From assembly GCF_026642255.1 (NCBI RefSeq), contig NZ_CP113264.1, forward strand, positions 6,138,001 to 6,202,000: a stretch of DNA of 64,000 bases, in the 5' to 3' direction. The notes under the pieces were generated by a model that did no database searches, had not been told where the DNA came from, and worked only from the letters and a program-made list of their open reading frames with translations. The position numbers were made by a program, and so were the translations under genes. This stretch comes from Streptomonospora nanhaiensis. GTDB lineage: Bacteria; Actinomycetota; Actinomycetes; Streptosporangiales; Streptosporangiaceae. Positions 34,951 to 43,843 of the stretch are shown here, one piece after another; position 1 is the stretch's first letter; every line of letters starts with the position of its first letter.

Positions 34951-37203
34951 CTAGGCGTCGGCCCCCTCCGCGGCGGGGGCCTCCGCCGCGTCGGCGGCGC
35001 CGTCCTCCGGCGAGCGGTTGATCCGCACGCCGACGGCGGCGTCGGCGCCCTCGTCCAGCAGCACCCGGAACCCCTGCTCGTCCAGCACGGGCACACCCAG
35101 CTTGACGGCCTTGTCGTACTTGGACCCGGGGCTGTCCCCCACCACCACGAAACCGGTCTTCTTGGACACCGACGCGGTCGCACGGCCGCCGCGCTCGGCG
35201 ATCGCCTCCTTGGCGCCGTCGCGCGTGAACCCCTCCAGGGAGCCGGTCACCACGACGGTGACGCCCTCGAGGAAGCGCGAGCCGAACTCCGGCTCGTCGT
35301 CCTCCATGCGCACGCCCGCCTCCGCCCACTTGCGGACGATCTCGGTGTGCCAGTCCACGGAGAACCACTCGCGGATCGACGCGGCGATGGTCGGGCCGAC
35401 GCCGTCGACCGAGGCCAGCTCCTCCTCGGTGGCCCCGCGGATGGCGTCCATGGAACGGAAGTGGCGGGCCAGGTCCTCGGCCGCGCGCGGGCCGACGTGC
35501 CGGATCGACAGTGCCACGAGGACCCGCCACAGCGGTTTGGCCTTGGCCTCCTCCAGCTGCTCGAACAGCTTCTCGACCGTCTTCTTGGGCTCGCCCCTGA
35601 GGTTGGCGAAGAAGGACACCACCTTGGGGTCGCCGGTCTTCGGGTCGGTCTTGGGCTCGGTGGTGTCCGGGTCGAGCACGTGGGTGCGAATGGGCAGCAG
35701 CTGGTCGACGGTCAGGTCGAACAGGTCCCCCTCGTCCCGCAGCGGGGCCTGTGCGGGCTCCAGCGGCTGGGTCAGGGCGGTGGCCGCCACGTAGCCGAGC
35801 GCCTCGATGTCCAGGGCCTTGCGGCTGGCGATGAAGGCGACCCGCTCCCGGAGCTGTCCGGGGCAGGAGCGGGCGTTGGGGCACCGCAGGTCGACGTCGC
35901 CCTCCTTCTGCTGGCCGAGCGGGGTGTCGCACTCGGGGCAGCGCTCGGGCATGACGAACTCGCGCTCGCTGCCGTCGCGGCGCTCCAGGACGGGGCCGAC
36001 GATCTCGGGGATGACGTCGCCCGCCTTGCGCAGCACCACGGTGTCGCCGATGCGCACGCCCTTGCGGGCGACCTCCTGGGAGTTGTGCAGGGTGGCGAAC
36101 TCGACCTCGGACCCGGCCACGACCACCGGCTCCATGACGCCGTACGGGGTGACGCGCCCGGTCCGGCCCACGCCCACCTTGATGTCGACGAGCCGGGTGG
36201 TGACCTCCTCCGGCGGGTACTTGTAGGCGATCGCCCAGCGCGGGGCGCGGCTCGTGGAGCCGAGCCTGCGCTGGAGCGCGAAGTCGTCGACCTTGACGAC
36301 GATGCCGTCGATCTCGTAGGCGGGCTCGTGGCGGTGCGCCGCGTAGTACGCGACGTACTCGCGGACCTCCTCCATGGTCCCCACGACCTTGTAGCGGTCG
36401 CTCAGCGGCAGGCCCCACTCCCCCAGCAGGGCGTAGGCCTGCGACTGGCTGGTGAAGGCGACGTCCTTCCCGCCGCCCGCGGGGACGTACGCGCCCACCC
36501 CGTGCACGATCATCGACAGGGGGCGGGTCGCGGTGACCCGGGGGTCCTTCTGGCGCAGCGAGCCGGCGGCGGCGTTGCGGGGGTTGGCGAAGGGGGCGTG
36601 CTCGCCGGTCTCGGTGATGCGCTTGTTGAGGGCCTCGAAGTCCTCCACGGGGAGGAAGACCTCTCCGCGCACCTCCAGCAGCTCGGGTGCGGGGCGCACG
36701 TCCTCGCGCAGCCGCTCGGGGACGACCCCGATGGTGCGGACGTTGAGGGTGATGTCCTCGCCCACGCGGCCGTCGCCGCGGGTGGCGGCGCGCACGAGGC
36801 GGCCCTTCTCGTAGACCAGGTCGACCGCGAGGCCGTCGATCTTGAGCTCGCAGAGGTAGGCGCCGACCGGGACCTCGGCCGCGGAGCGCTCGCCCCAGGC
36901 GTTGAGCTCCCCGGTGTCGAACGCGTTGCCCAGGCTCTCCATCCGCACCAGGTGCTCGACCTCGGCGAAGTCGACGCTGATGGGGGCGCCGACCTTCTGG
37001 GTGGGCGAGTCCTGCGTGGCGAGGACGGGGTACCGGTCCTCGATGCCGCGCAGCTCGCCCATGAGGGTGTCGTACTCGGCGTCGGAGATGATCGGGTTGC
37101 CCAGGTAGTAGCGGTAGCTGTGGTCGTCCAGCTCCCGGCACAGCTCCTCGTGGCGGGCGCGTACCTCGTCGGGGATGTCGGTGGTGTTGTCGAGCGCGCT
37201 CAC
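34951..37203 (-). CDS. ligA: NAD+-dependent DNA ligase
   Basis: 750 aa. It seals nicks in duplex DNA during replication and repair. Domain Ia and adenylation domain include Lys121 in CELKIDGLAV, the residue that takes AMP. An OB fold follows, then a Cys4 zinc finger (CPECDTPLG ... RCPNARSCPGQ), HhH repeats (about 520-640) and a C-terminal BRCT domain (about 645-730). A charged insert (DPDTTEPKTDPKTGDPKV) before the HhH region is typical of actinobacterial LigA. GTG at 37203 follows AAAGG. It is preceded closely by the MetE-C-like gene. Confidence 0.97.
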   Translation of the reverse strand: MSALDNTTDIPDEVRARHEELCRELDDHSYRYYLGNPIISDAEYDTLMGELRGIEDRYPVLATQDSPTQKVGAPISVDFAEVEHLVRMESLGNAFDTGELNAWGERSAAEVPVGAYLCELKIDGLAVDLVYEKGRLVRAATRGDGRVGEDITLNVRTIGVVPERLREDVRPAPELLEVRGEVFLPVEDFEALNKRITETGEHAPFANPRNAAAGSLRQKDPRVTATRPLSMIVHGVGAYVPAGGGKDVAFTSQSQAYALLGEWGLPLSDRYKVVGTMEEVREYVAYYAAHRHEPAYEIDGIVVKVDDFALQRRLGSTSRAPRWAIAYKYPPEEVTTRLVDIKVGVGRTGRVTPYGVMEPVVVAGSEVEFATLHNSQEVARKGVRIGDTVVLRKAGDVIPEIVGPVLERRDGSEREFVMPERCPECDTPLGQQKEGDVDLRCPNARSCPGQLRERVAFIASRKALDIEALGYVAATALTQPLEPAQAPLRDEGDLFDLTVDQLLPIRTHVLDPDTTEPKTDPKTGDPKVVSFFANLRGEPKKTVEKLFEQLEEAKAKPLWRVLVALSIRHVGPRAAEDLARHFRSMDAIRGATEEELASVDGVGPTIAASIREWFSVDWHTEIVRKWAEAGVRMEDDEPEFGSRFLEGVTVVVTGSLEGFTRDGAKEAIAERGGRATASVSKKTGFVVVGDSPGSKYDKAVKLGVPVLDEQGFRVLLDEGADAAVGVRINRSPEDGAADAAEAPAAEGADA

Positions 37204-37252
37204 TCGCTGCCTTTCTGCTGCTCTCGTGCTCACCTGTCGCGGTCGCGGACTT

Positions 37253-38302
37253 CTAGGACGCCTGTCTGCGGGGCTCGTCCCGCAGGACCCTGGCGCCGGC
37301 GCGCGCCGCCGTGAGGGCCGCGCGCGCGTGCCCCGGGGAGGCGCCCGCCAGTCCGCACGTGGGCGTGGTGACCACCGCGCGGGAGAGCAGGTCAGGGGTG
37401 ATTCCCAACCGGTTCCAGAGGTCGCGAACAGGATCGACGGTAGCGGCGGGGTCGGACATTCGGGCGGTCTGCGCCGGGGTGGCGTCGGTCGTCGGGACCA
37501 CCCCCAGGAGCAGCCCCGTGCCCGCCTCCACGGCCGTCCCGACCATCTCGTCGTGGTCGCGCGTGAGGAGGAGCGCGTCGAGGCTCAGGGCCTCGGCGCC
37601 GCTGCGCCGCAGGAGGTCCAGGGGCGCGCCGGGGTCGCAGCAGTGCGCCGCGGGGACGGCTCCGGCCCCGGAGATCCCGGAGAACAGGTTTCGCAGGACG
37701 TCCTCCGCGCGCACCCTGTCCACGGGTCGCAGGCGGCTGAGCCCGCTGGCGGTGGGCAGGGAGCCGAGCAGGACGGCGGGCAGGGAGGGTTCGTCGACCT
37801 GGACGAGGAGCCGCGCGCCGGGGACGCCCCCGCGGACCCGGTCGATGTGCGCGAGGACGCCTTCGAGGTGGGACTCGGCGAGATCGCGGCAGGCGCCGGG
37901 GTCGGAGACCAGGCGCTGGCCGTTGCGCAGCTCGATCGACGCGGCGAGGGTCCAGGGGCCGGCGACCTGGATCTTGAGTGTGCCGGTGAACGCGTGGGCG
38001 TGCTCGGTGAGGGCGTCGAGGTCGTAGGACATGAAGCCGGTCGCGCGGGCGAGGTCGCGCCCCGGGGTGTCGGCGACACGCCATCCGCTGGGCTGCACCT
38101 CGACGGGAAGGTCGACCAGGAGCCCGGCGGTGCGGCCGACCATGTCGGCCCCCACACCGCGTTCGGGGAGCTCGGGGAGGTGGGGGAGGGCGGGGAGTTC
38201 GCCGAGGATCGTGCGGACGGCCTCGTCGGGATCGTCTCCGGGCCAGGAGCCGACCCCGGTGGAGGAGGCGTTCGGCCAGGGGTAGGACTGCTGTTCGCTC
38301 AC
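37253..38302 (-). CDS. MetE C-terminal-domain-like methionine synthase family protein
   Basis: 349 aa, only half the length of MetE. It corresponds to the C-terminal catalytic barrel. The family zinc ligands appear present: His-Cys in AAHCCDPG (about 220) and Cys in TTPTCGLAG (about 320). Homologues beside ligA are conserved in actinomycetes and annotated as cobalamin-independent methionine synthases; the true methyl donor is uncertain because the folate-binding half is missing. GTG at 38302 (VSEQQSYPWP) is preferred over TTG at 38311. Upstream are a 14-bp stem and a long leader with a candidate promoter at 38736-38758. Confidence 0.85.
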   Translation of the reverse strand: MSEQQSYPWPNASSTGVGSWPGDDPDEAVRTILGELPALPHLPELPERGVGADMVGRTAGLLVDLPVEVQPSGWRVADTPGRDLARATGFMSYDLDALTEHAHAFTGTLKIQVAGPWTLAASIELRNGQRLVSDPGACRDLAESHLEGVLAHIDRVRGGVPGARLLVQVDEPSLPAVLLGSLPTASGLSRLRPVDRVRAEDVLRNLFSGISGAGAVPAAHCCDPGAPLDLLRRSGAEALSLDALLLTRDHDEMVGTAVEAGTGLLLGVVPTTDATPAQTARMSDPAATVDPVRDLWNRLGITPDLLSRAVVTTPTCGLAGASPGHARAALTAARAGARVLRDEPRRQAS

Positions 38303-38341
38303 GTTGCCCAAGGTTAGGGCAACGGTAGGCGGGGGGTGTTA

Positions 38342-38376
38342 CCGCCGACCCGCACGGGCGTGGTGCGGGTCGGCGG
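38342..38376 (-). promoter_or_regulatory. Strong stem-loop just upstream of the MetE-C-like gene
   Basis: Perfect 14-bp stem CCGCCGACCCGCAC / GTGCGGGTCGGCGG with a 7-nt loop, 40 nt before the start codon. It has no T tract. It could be a 5' regulatory hairpin or the end of an upstream transcript. Confidence 0.5.
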
Positions 38377-38700
38377 TCGGCACGGCGGTCACCGTCCGCC
38401 CCCGTGGTCCGGCTGGGCCCCCGGCGGGGGCTCCGTCCTTCTGCGGGGGGTGATGGCGCGGTCATCGGTTGCCGCCGGGGCGGAAGTGCCGGCGGGGCCG
38501 GGGCGCCGGGCTCGGCCCGGGACGGTTCCGGTTCCGGTGGTCGGTCCTGGCGCCGGGAAGGCCCCGTCCGGCCGGACCGGGCCGCCCCCCGCCGGCGGGG
38601 GGCGCGGTGAGGGCGCCGATCGGCAGGGGCGGAACGGTCACGGCGGGGGTGGCGGGGTGGTGGTACGGGCTCGCACAGGCCTCCCTCTCGTACAGCTTTG
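38377..38700. other. Untranslated region upstream of the MetE-C-like gene
   Basis: No supported gene. It contains a further GC hairpin around 38583-38606. A 25-codon minus-strand frame beginning MEYCKQSC at 38716 lies directly after the candidate promoter, but it has no clear ribosome binding site. Confidence 0.35.
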
Positions 38701-38706
38701 TTTGCA

Positions 38707-38758
38707 GTACTCCATGTGGAGTGGTTCGAATGTCGTACTACAGACGGAGTGGTGTCAA
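38707..38758 (-). promoter_or_regulatory. Promoter with two 18-nt direct repeats
   Basis: On the plus strand GTACT-N6-GGAGTGG occurs at 38707-38724 and 38735-38752 (period 28). The first copy also contains the palindrome ACTCCA-TG-TGGAGT (38709-38722). On the minus strand a perfect TTGACA (38753-38758) directly abuts the second copy, with GACATT 18 nt on. The repeats would cover the -10 and initiation region. The regulator is unknown. Confidence 0.5.
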
Positions 38759-38794
38759 CGCCTTGGACGCGGGAACCGCCCGGACACGGCGAAA

Positions 38795-38821
38795 GGGGCC
38801 CGACCGCGCAGGTCGGGCCCC
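38795..38821 (-). terminator. dedA terminator
   Basis: Perfect 11-bp stem GGGGCCCGACC / GGTCGGGCCCC, 5-nt loop, followed by TTTC on the minus strand, 29 bp after the stop at 38850. Confidence 0.75.
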
Positions 38822-38849
38822 GGGGAGGAGCTGTCGGGAGGGAGAGGCC

Positions 38850-39449
38850 TCAGGAGGGCCGTGCGGCGACGGCCTGCGCCGGGTCGGCGTCCTGCCCGTC
38901 GCGCGCGCCAACGGCGTCCGGAGCGGTCCCGGAGACAGGGGGGCCGTCGGCTCCCCCGTCCTCCGCCCCGCCCCCCGAGCGGGCGCGGGCACGGCGGCCC
39001 CGCACGACGAGGAGGGCCACCAGGGCGCAGGCGGCGGCCACGACGCCCAGGGCGGTCCACGGCGAGCTCAGGAAGAGCTCCAGCCAGGTGCCGACCACGC
39101 CGCCGATGATGACGCCCCACAGGCCCGCCCAGACGAGGCAGCCGACGAACATCGCCGCGAGGTAGCGCGGGAAGCGCATGCGCATGGCCCCTGCGGAGAG
39201 GTTGACGGCGGTCTGCACGCCCACGGTGCAGAAGCTCAGCGTCACCACGGGCGCGCCGTAGCGGTCGATGCGGCGCCGCGCAGCCTCCAGCCGCGGGCCG
39301 AGCGCGGCGCCCATGCGGCTCCGCGTCACGCCCGCCCCGAGCCCGCGGCCGATCCAGTACGTGGCCTGGGCGCGGCACAGGATCACGCCGAGCAGCGTGA
39401 AGTAGACGATCCAGAAGGGCTGGCCGTCGAGGAAACCGAATTCTGGCAT
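38850..39449 (-). CDS. DedA-family membrane protein
   Basis: 199 aa. ATG at 39449 has GGGAG 7 nt upstream. It has about four hydrophobic segments (8-25, 75-95, 108-130, 133-150), a short re-entrant-like stretch and the family's FxxRYLAAM-type segment after a polar loop. The last 50 residues form a hydrophilic, charged tail. DedA/SNARE-associated proteins are thought to flip or move polyprenyl-phosphate or phospholipid across the membrane. The canonical E and RxxxR motifs are only partly visible: RIDRYGAP fits the helical R-R-x-x-RYG pattern. Monocistronic. Confidence 0.82.
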   Translation of the reverse strand: MPEFGFLDGQPFWIVYFTLLGVILCRAQATYWIGRGLGAGVTRSRMGAALGPRLEAARRRIDRYGAPVVTLSFCTVGVQTAVNLSAGAMRMRFPRYLAAMFVGCLVWAGLWGVIIGGVVGTWLELFLSSPWTALGVVAAACALVALLVVRGRRARARSGGGAEDGGADGPPVSGTAPDAVGARDGQDADPAQAVAARPS

Positions 39450-39572
39450 GGGCGAGCTCCCTAACCTCGGCCAGTAACTATGCTATGCCTAACCTAACTT
39501 CGGCAAGGGGTCGCAGGTCACCCGTCGGGGCTCCGTCCCGCTCCGGCCGGGCGGGACCCTTCCGGGGCCGCC

Positions 39573-40661
39573 TCAGACGGAGGCCGCGGCCCGGGAGGTG
39601 GAGGAGATCGTCGCCGAGCCGAGCACGGTGTCCCCCTCGTAGACCACCACGGCCTGCCCCGTGGCCACGCCCGTGGCGGGCTCGGCCAGCCGAACGACCA
39701 GCTCAGCGCCCTCGGCCCCCTCGCGCTGCCACACCGTCGCCGGGTAGACCTCGCCGTGGGCTCGCAGCTGCACGCGGCACTCGATCGGCTCCGCCGGAGG
39801 CAGGCTGCCGCTCCAGACGGGCCGCACCCCGGTGATCCCGTCGACGCGCAGGGACGCGCGCGGCCCCACCGTGACGGTGTTGCCCACCGGCTCGATCGAG
39901 AGCACGTAGCGCGGGTCGGGCGCGCCGCCCAGCCCCAGGCCCTTGCGCTGGCCGATCGTGAACGTGTGGGAGCCGTTGTGCGTGCCCACGACGTTGCCGT
40001 CCTCGTCCTGGATCGGGCCCGGCCTCTCGCCGATGCGCCGGTTGAGGAACCCCGCCGTGTCGCCGTCGGCGATGAAGCAGATGTCGTGGCTGTCGGGCTT
40101 GTCCGCCACGGACAGCCCCCGCCGCTCCGCCTCGGCCCGCACCTCGTCCTTGGTGCAGTCCCCGAGGGGGAACATCGCGTGCTCCAGCTGGCCGGCGTCG
40201 AGCACGCCCAGCACGTACGACTGGTCCTTGGCCCGGTCGACGCTGCGCACCAGGCGGCCGTCGACCTTGCGGACGTGGTGGCCGGTCGCCACGGCGTCGA
40301 AGCCCAGCGCGACCGCCCGGTCCAGCACAGCCTCGAACTTGATCTTCTCGTTGCAGCGCAGGCACGGGTTGGGCGTGTTGCCCGCCTCGTACTCGGCGAC
40401 GAAGTCCTGCACGACCTCCCGGTCGAACTCCTCCGACATGTCCCACACGTAGAAGGGGATGCCGATGACGTCCGCCGCGCGGCGGGCGTCGTGGGAGTCC
40501 TCCACGGTGCAGCAGCCGCGCGCACCCGTTCGGTAGGACTGTGGGTTCTTGGAGAGCGCCAGGTGAACGCCGGTGACGTCGTGGCCCGCCTCGGCCACCC
40601 GGGCCGCGGCGACCGCGGAATCGACCCCGCCGGACATGGCGGCCAGTACACGCAAAGTCAT
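39573..40661 (-). CDS. mnmA: tRNA-specific 2-thiouridylase
   Basis: 362 aa. It thiolates U34 of tRNA(Lys, Glu, Gln) using persulfide sulfur and ATP. The PP-loop AAMSGGVDSAVAA (about 8-20) binds ATP. Catalytic cysteines lie in NPCLRCNEKIKF (about 93-99) and PDSHDICFI (about 194). The C-terminal beta-barrel (about 280-362) contacts the tRNA. ATG at 40661 follows TGGAG. It is divergent from the DUF695-like gene, with about 180 bp between them. Confidence 0.95.
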   Translation of the reverse strand: MTLRVLAAMSGGVDSAVAAARVAEAGHDVTGVHLALSKNPQSYRTGARGCCTVEDSHDARRAADVIGIPFYVWDMSEEFDREVVQDFVAEYEAGNTPNPCLRCNEKIKFEAVLDRAVALGFDAVATGHHVRKVDGRLVRSVDRAKDQSYVLGVLDAGQLEHAMFPLGDCTKDEVRAEAERRGLSVADKPDSHDICFIADGDTAGFLNRRIGERPGPIQDEDGNVVGTHNGSHTFTIGQRKGLGLGGAPDPRYVLSIEPVGNTVTVGPRASLRVDGITGVRPVWSGSLPPAEPIECRVQLRAHGEVYPATVWQREGAEGAELVVRLAEPATGVATGQAVVVYEGDTVLGSATISSTSRAAASV

Positions 40662-40841
40662 AGTGGCTCCAGCGTATGCGCCCGCCGGGGGTCGCGGCCA
40701 CGGGCGCCGGGGGACTCCGGCCGCACCGGGCGCGCGGCCCGCGGCGCCCGGCGGGCCGGGGCGGCACGCGGCGGGGAGCCGCCGGGGACGCGCCCGCCGG
40801 TGAGGGCGAGGGTGGTCGCCCGGTTCTGCGAAAATCGTGAC

Positions 40842-42008
40842 ATGGCTCTGTTCCGTCGTCGCCGCTCCGCCGACTCCACCACGTCCGTCACCGCGTTCTG
40901 GGACGCGTGGCCCTCCGTACGCGACGCCCTCGCGGGCGCGGCCGACGCGGACCGGCCCGCCCCTTCCGAGGTCTCCGAGCGCGTCACCGCTCTGGTCCGC
41001 GCGATCCACCCCGACCTGGACTGGGAGGTGGGCCCCGCGCCCAAGCGGCAGGGGGGCCTGGACGACCTCGACCTGTCGGCGGACACCGATCCCGACAAGC
41101 TCCTGGAGCAGCTGGCGGCCCTGGACGACCCGTCCAAGCTGACCGACGGCCCCGCCCACGCCCTCACCCTGCGCCCCGGCGCGTCCGAGGAGGCGCGCAT
41201 CCTGTCCGAGCGCTGGGCCCGGTCGGCCCCCGAGGACGCCGAGTGGCTGTTCCGGCCGGTGCGCCCCGCCGACCACGAGCGGCTGTCCTCCGTGGTCCGC
41301 TGGGACGACCACGAACTGGACCTGTCGCACGTGTCGGTGTCCATGCGCGTGAACCAGGGGACCGGGCGGATCGAGGTGGGCGTCTACCACCCGGACAACA
41401 TGTTCCTGTCCCAGGAGACGCGCGAGGGCGTCGCCGAGCACGTGGCCCTGCTGGCGCTCGGCGAGGACGACCTGGTGCGGTGGATCGGCCTGACGGCGCC
41501 GCTGGACGAGCCTCCCCTGGACCCGCTGCCCCCCACGTCGATGCCGTCCGTGGTCCGGCAGATGGCCGACCTGCTCGGCGGCTCCGGCGGCTGGGCGACC
41601 CTGCACGGGCGCATCCCCATCCAGGGCGCGGTGGAGATCATGCTCCGCCACCCGCTGACCCGCCGCGACTTCCCGGCGTTCTCCCTGTTCGTGCAGGTCG
41701 TCGTGCCGTACACCCACGCGGACGAGGACAAGCTGCCCACCGGTGCCTCGGCCTCCGCCCTGGCCGACCTGGAGGCCCGTGTCTCGGACGTGCTCGGGGA
41801 CAACGGGGCGCTGTTCATGCAGCAGACCGTCGGCGGCCGGCGCGACTACCGCTACTACCTGGACCCGGACTCGGGGGTGCTCCCGGACTTCGAGGCCGTC
41901 CTGAAGGACTGGCCGGAGGGCGAGGTGAAGCTGCGCAGCCAGCTGGACCCGTCCTGGTCCCAGTTCAACGCCGCGCGCCGGCCGTTCCGCCGCCAGCTCG
42001 GGGAGTAG
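40842..42008 (+). CDS. DUF695-like cytoplasmic protein
   Basis: 388 aa, with no signal peptide or membrane segment. It starts MALFRRRR at the only good ATG; the upstream ribosome binding site is weak. It is acidic and composed of an N-terminal part (about 20-190) and a C-terminal half (about 280-388) with VGGRRDYRYYL, which recalls DUF695-type proteins. The family assignment is tentative and no activity is known. It is a single-gene unit followed by a 12-bp terminator stem, beside mnmA on the other strand. Similar proteins occur widely in actinomycetes. Confidence 0.65.
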   Translation: MALFRRRRSADSTTSVTAFWDAWPSVRDALAGAADADRPAPSEVSERVTALVRAIHPDLDWEVGPAPKRQGGLDDLDLSADTDPDKLLEQLAALDDPSKLTDGPAHALTLRPGASEEARILSERWARSAPEDAEWLFRPVRPADHERLSSVVRWDDHELDLSHVSVSMRVNQGTGRIEVGVYHPDNMFLSQETREGVAEHVALLALGEDDLVRWIGLTAPLDEPPLDPLPPTSMPSVVRQMADLLGGSGGWATLHGRIPIQGAVEIMLRHPLTRRDFPAFSLFVQVVVPYTHADEDKLPTGASASALADLEARVSDVLGDNGALFMQQTVGGRRDYRYYLDPDSGVLPDFEAVLKDWPEGEVKLRSQLDPSWSQFNAARRPFRRQLGE

Positions 42009-42014
42009 GCCCCA

Positions 42015-42046
42015 CCGCGGGGAGGGGCCCGGCGCCCTCCCCGCGG
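42015..42046 (+). terminator. Terminator after the DUF695-like gene
   Basis: Perfect 12-bp stem CCGCGGGGAGGG / CCCTCCCCGCGG with an 8-nt loop, 7 nt past the stop. Confidence 0.6.
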
Positions 42047-42141
42047 CCGGGCGGCCCGGGAAGTGCGTCCCGCGGGGCCGGACCGCGCCCGCCGCGCCAC
42101 TACCCTGGTTCGCCACGGCTCCCGAGGGTCTAGGGACGACT

Positions 42142-43803
42142 TTGACCGACTCCCCGTACGTACGCGCCAACGCCGGCCCCGACGCGCACCGCTGGCAGAC
42201 CTTCGCCGACACGCCCGTGGTGCTGGCCCTGGCCCGCACGTTCACCTCCGCGGTGCGGGTCCTGGAGGGCCTCGCCGTGTTCCGCGGCGACACCCGGGTG
42301 CGGGTCGTGTTCGCGTTCGACGGCGGATCCGCGTTCAGCGCGGGCACCGAGCGCCTCCTGGCCGGCGCCGAGGTGGGCCTCGTCCCCTGGGAGTCGCGCC
42401 TGGACGTGCGGCCGCGCCTGGTGGTCACCGCCACCGAGAACGTCGACCTCGCCGAGTTCACGTGCCCCGTGGTCGTCCTCCCCCACGGCATCGGCTTCCA
42501 GAAGTACGTGCCCGACCACCGCACCGGCGGGGTACGCCTCTCCGGAGTGCCCCGCCACGAGTTCCACGACGCGCGGAACGTCCATCTCGTCCTGTCCCAC
42601 CCCGCCCAGAGGGAACAGCTCCGGGCGGCCCGCGTCCCCCTGGCCGAACACGCACGGGTCGTCGGCGACCCCGCACGCGACCGGCTCGAGGCGGGGCGCC
42701 GGATGCGCGAGCGCTACCGGGCCGGGCTCGGCGTGGGCGCCGACCAGCGCCTGGTCGTCGCCACCTCCACCTGGGGCCCCGAGGGCCTGATCGGCAGCCG
42801 CCCCCGGCTGCCCGGCCGGCTCCTGGGCGCCCTCCCCCACGACGACTACCGGGTCGCCGCCGTCCTGCACCCCAACATCTGGTTCTCGCACAGCCCCTGG
42901 CAGGTGCGGCACATGCTCGCCGACGCCCTGGACTCCGGGCTCCTCCTCATCCCCCCGCACGCCGGGTGGGGCGCAGCTCTGGTCGCGGCGGACTGCGTCA
43001 TCGGCGACCACGGGAGCGTGACGCTGTACGGAGCCGCGCTCGACCACCCCCTCCTGCTCGCCGCCCCCGGCGCCGAGTCCGTCCCCGGCACGGCCGTCGC
43101 CGAGCTCGCCCGGACCGCACCCCGGCTGGCCGACGAGGGCCTGCGTCCGCAGGTGGAGGCCGCCATCGACGGCCACCGCCCCGGCCGGCACAGCGGCGCC
43201 GCGGAACTGGCCTTCGCCCACCCGGGGGAGGGCGGCCGCCGCCTGGCGGAACTCCTCTACGGGCTGCTCGGCCTCCGCCCCCAGGCGGGGGACGGCACCG
43301 ACCGGGCCCTGCCCGCGCCCGAACCCGACCCGGCGGGCCGCCCGCCGCGCTCCTTCGAGGTCCACGGGAGCGCCGAGGGGAACGGGGAGGTCTCCCTCGA
43401 ACGCTTTCCGAGCGCCACCCGCCACGTGCCCGGCTCCCGGCCGGGAGCCGTCCGCCACCTCTCCGCCTACGAGACGGAGGAACGCCACGCCCTGGTCAAC
43501 GCGGCGTCCGTGGTCTGCCGGGACCCGGCCTCCCGGAGCGACCCCGAACGGTGGTCGCGGACGGCGCTGGAGCAGCAGCCCGGGGCGCTCATGGCGGCGG
43601 CGGACACCGAGGAGGGCACCCGGGTGGCCGTCCGGGACGGCCGCAGGCTCCTGGTGCGCGCGGACCCGCGCCTCGATCCGGTCCTGGCCGCGGGCGCGGT
43701 GTACACCCTGCTCGCGTCCTCCCTCCCGGCCACCGGCCACCACAAGGTCAGGGCCGGTCCGGTGCCGCGCGACTGCGTGATCGAGGCCGCCGGCCCCCCG
43801 TGA
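42142..43803 (+). CDS. GT-B-fold protein resembling CDP-glycerol glycerophosphotransferases
   Basis: 553 aa from TTG at 42142, after AGGG. Residues about 20-370 look like a GT-B fold: a Rossmann-like start (TFADTPVVLALARTFTSAVRVL), LPHGIGFQKY, the nucleotide-binding loop STWGPEGLIGS, LHPNIW, and VAADCVIGDHGSVTLYGAALDHPLLLA. The last motif resembles the C-terminal donor site of TagF/WecB-like enzymes, with H and D-H-G-S. The last 150 residues form an extra domain that I do not recognise. It converges with the STAND NTPase gene, with only 40 bp between stops. A direct functional link is unproven. Confidence 0.65.
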   Translation: MTDSPYVRANAGPDAHRWQTFADTPVVLALARTFTSAVRVLEGLAVFRGDTRVRVVFAFDGGSAFSAGTERLLAGAEVGLVPWESRLDVRPRLVVTATENVDLAEFTCPVVVLPHGIGFQKYVPDHRTGGVRLSGVPRHEFHDARNVHLVLSHPAQREQLRAARVPLAEHARVVGDPARDRLEAGRRMRERYRAGLGVGADQRLVVATSTWGPEGLIGSRPRLPGRLLGALPHDDYRVAAVLHPNIWFSHSPWQVRHMLADALDSGLLLIPPHAGWGAALVAADCVIGDHGSVTLYGAALDHPLLLAAPGAESVPGTAVAELARTAPRLADEGLRPQVEAAIDGHRPGRHSGAAELAFAHPGEGGRRLAELLYGLLGLRPQAGDGTDRALPAPEPDPAGRPPRSFEVHGSAEGNGEVSLERFPSATRHVPGSRPGAVRHLSAYETEERHALVNAASVVCRDPASRSDPERWSRTALEQQPGALMAAADTEEGTRVAVRDGRRLLVRADPRLDPVLAAGAVYTLLASSLPATGHHKVRAGPVPRDCVIEAAGPP

Positions 43804-43843
43804 GCCCCGGCGCCGCCGGGCCCGCGGTCGGTCCGGGCGGTCC

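Noticed and set aside
34684..37314. 876-codon plus-strand frame opposite ligA
   Set aside because: Mirrors ligA codon periodicity; no motif, while ligA has all its domains.
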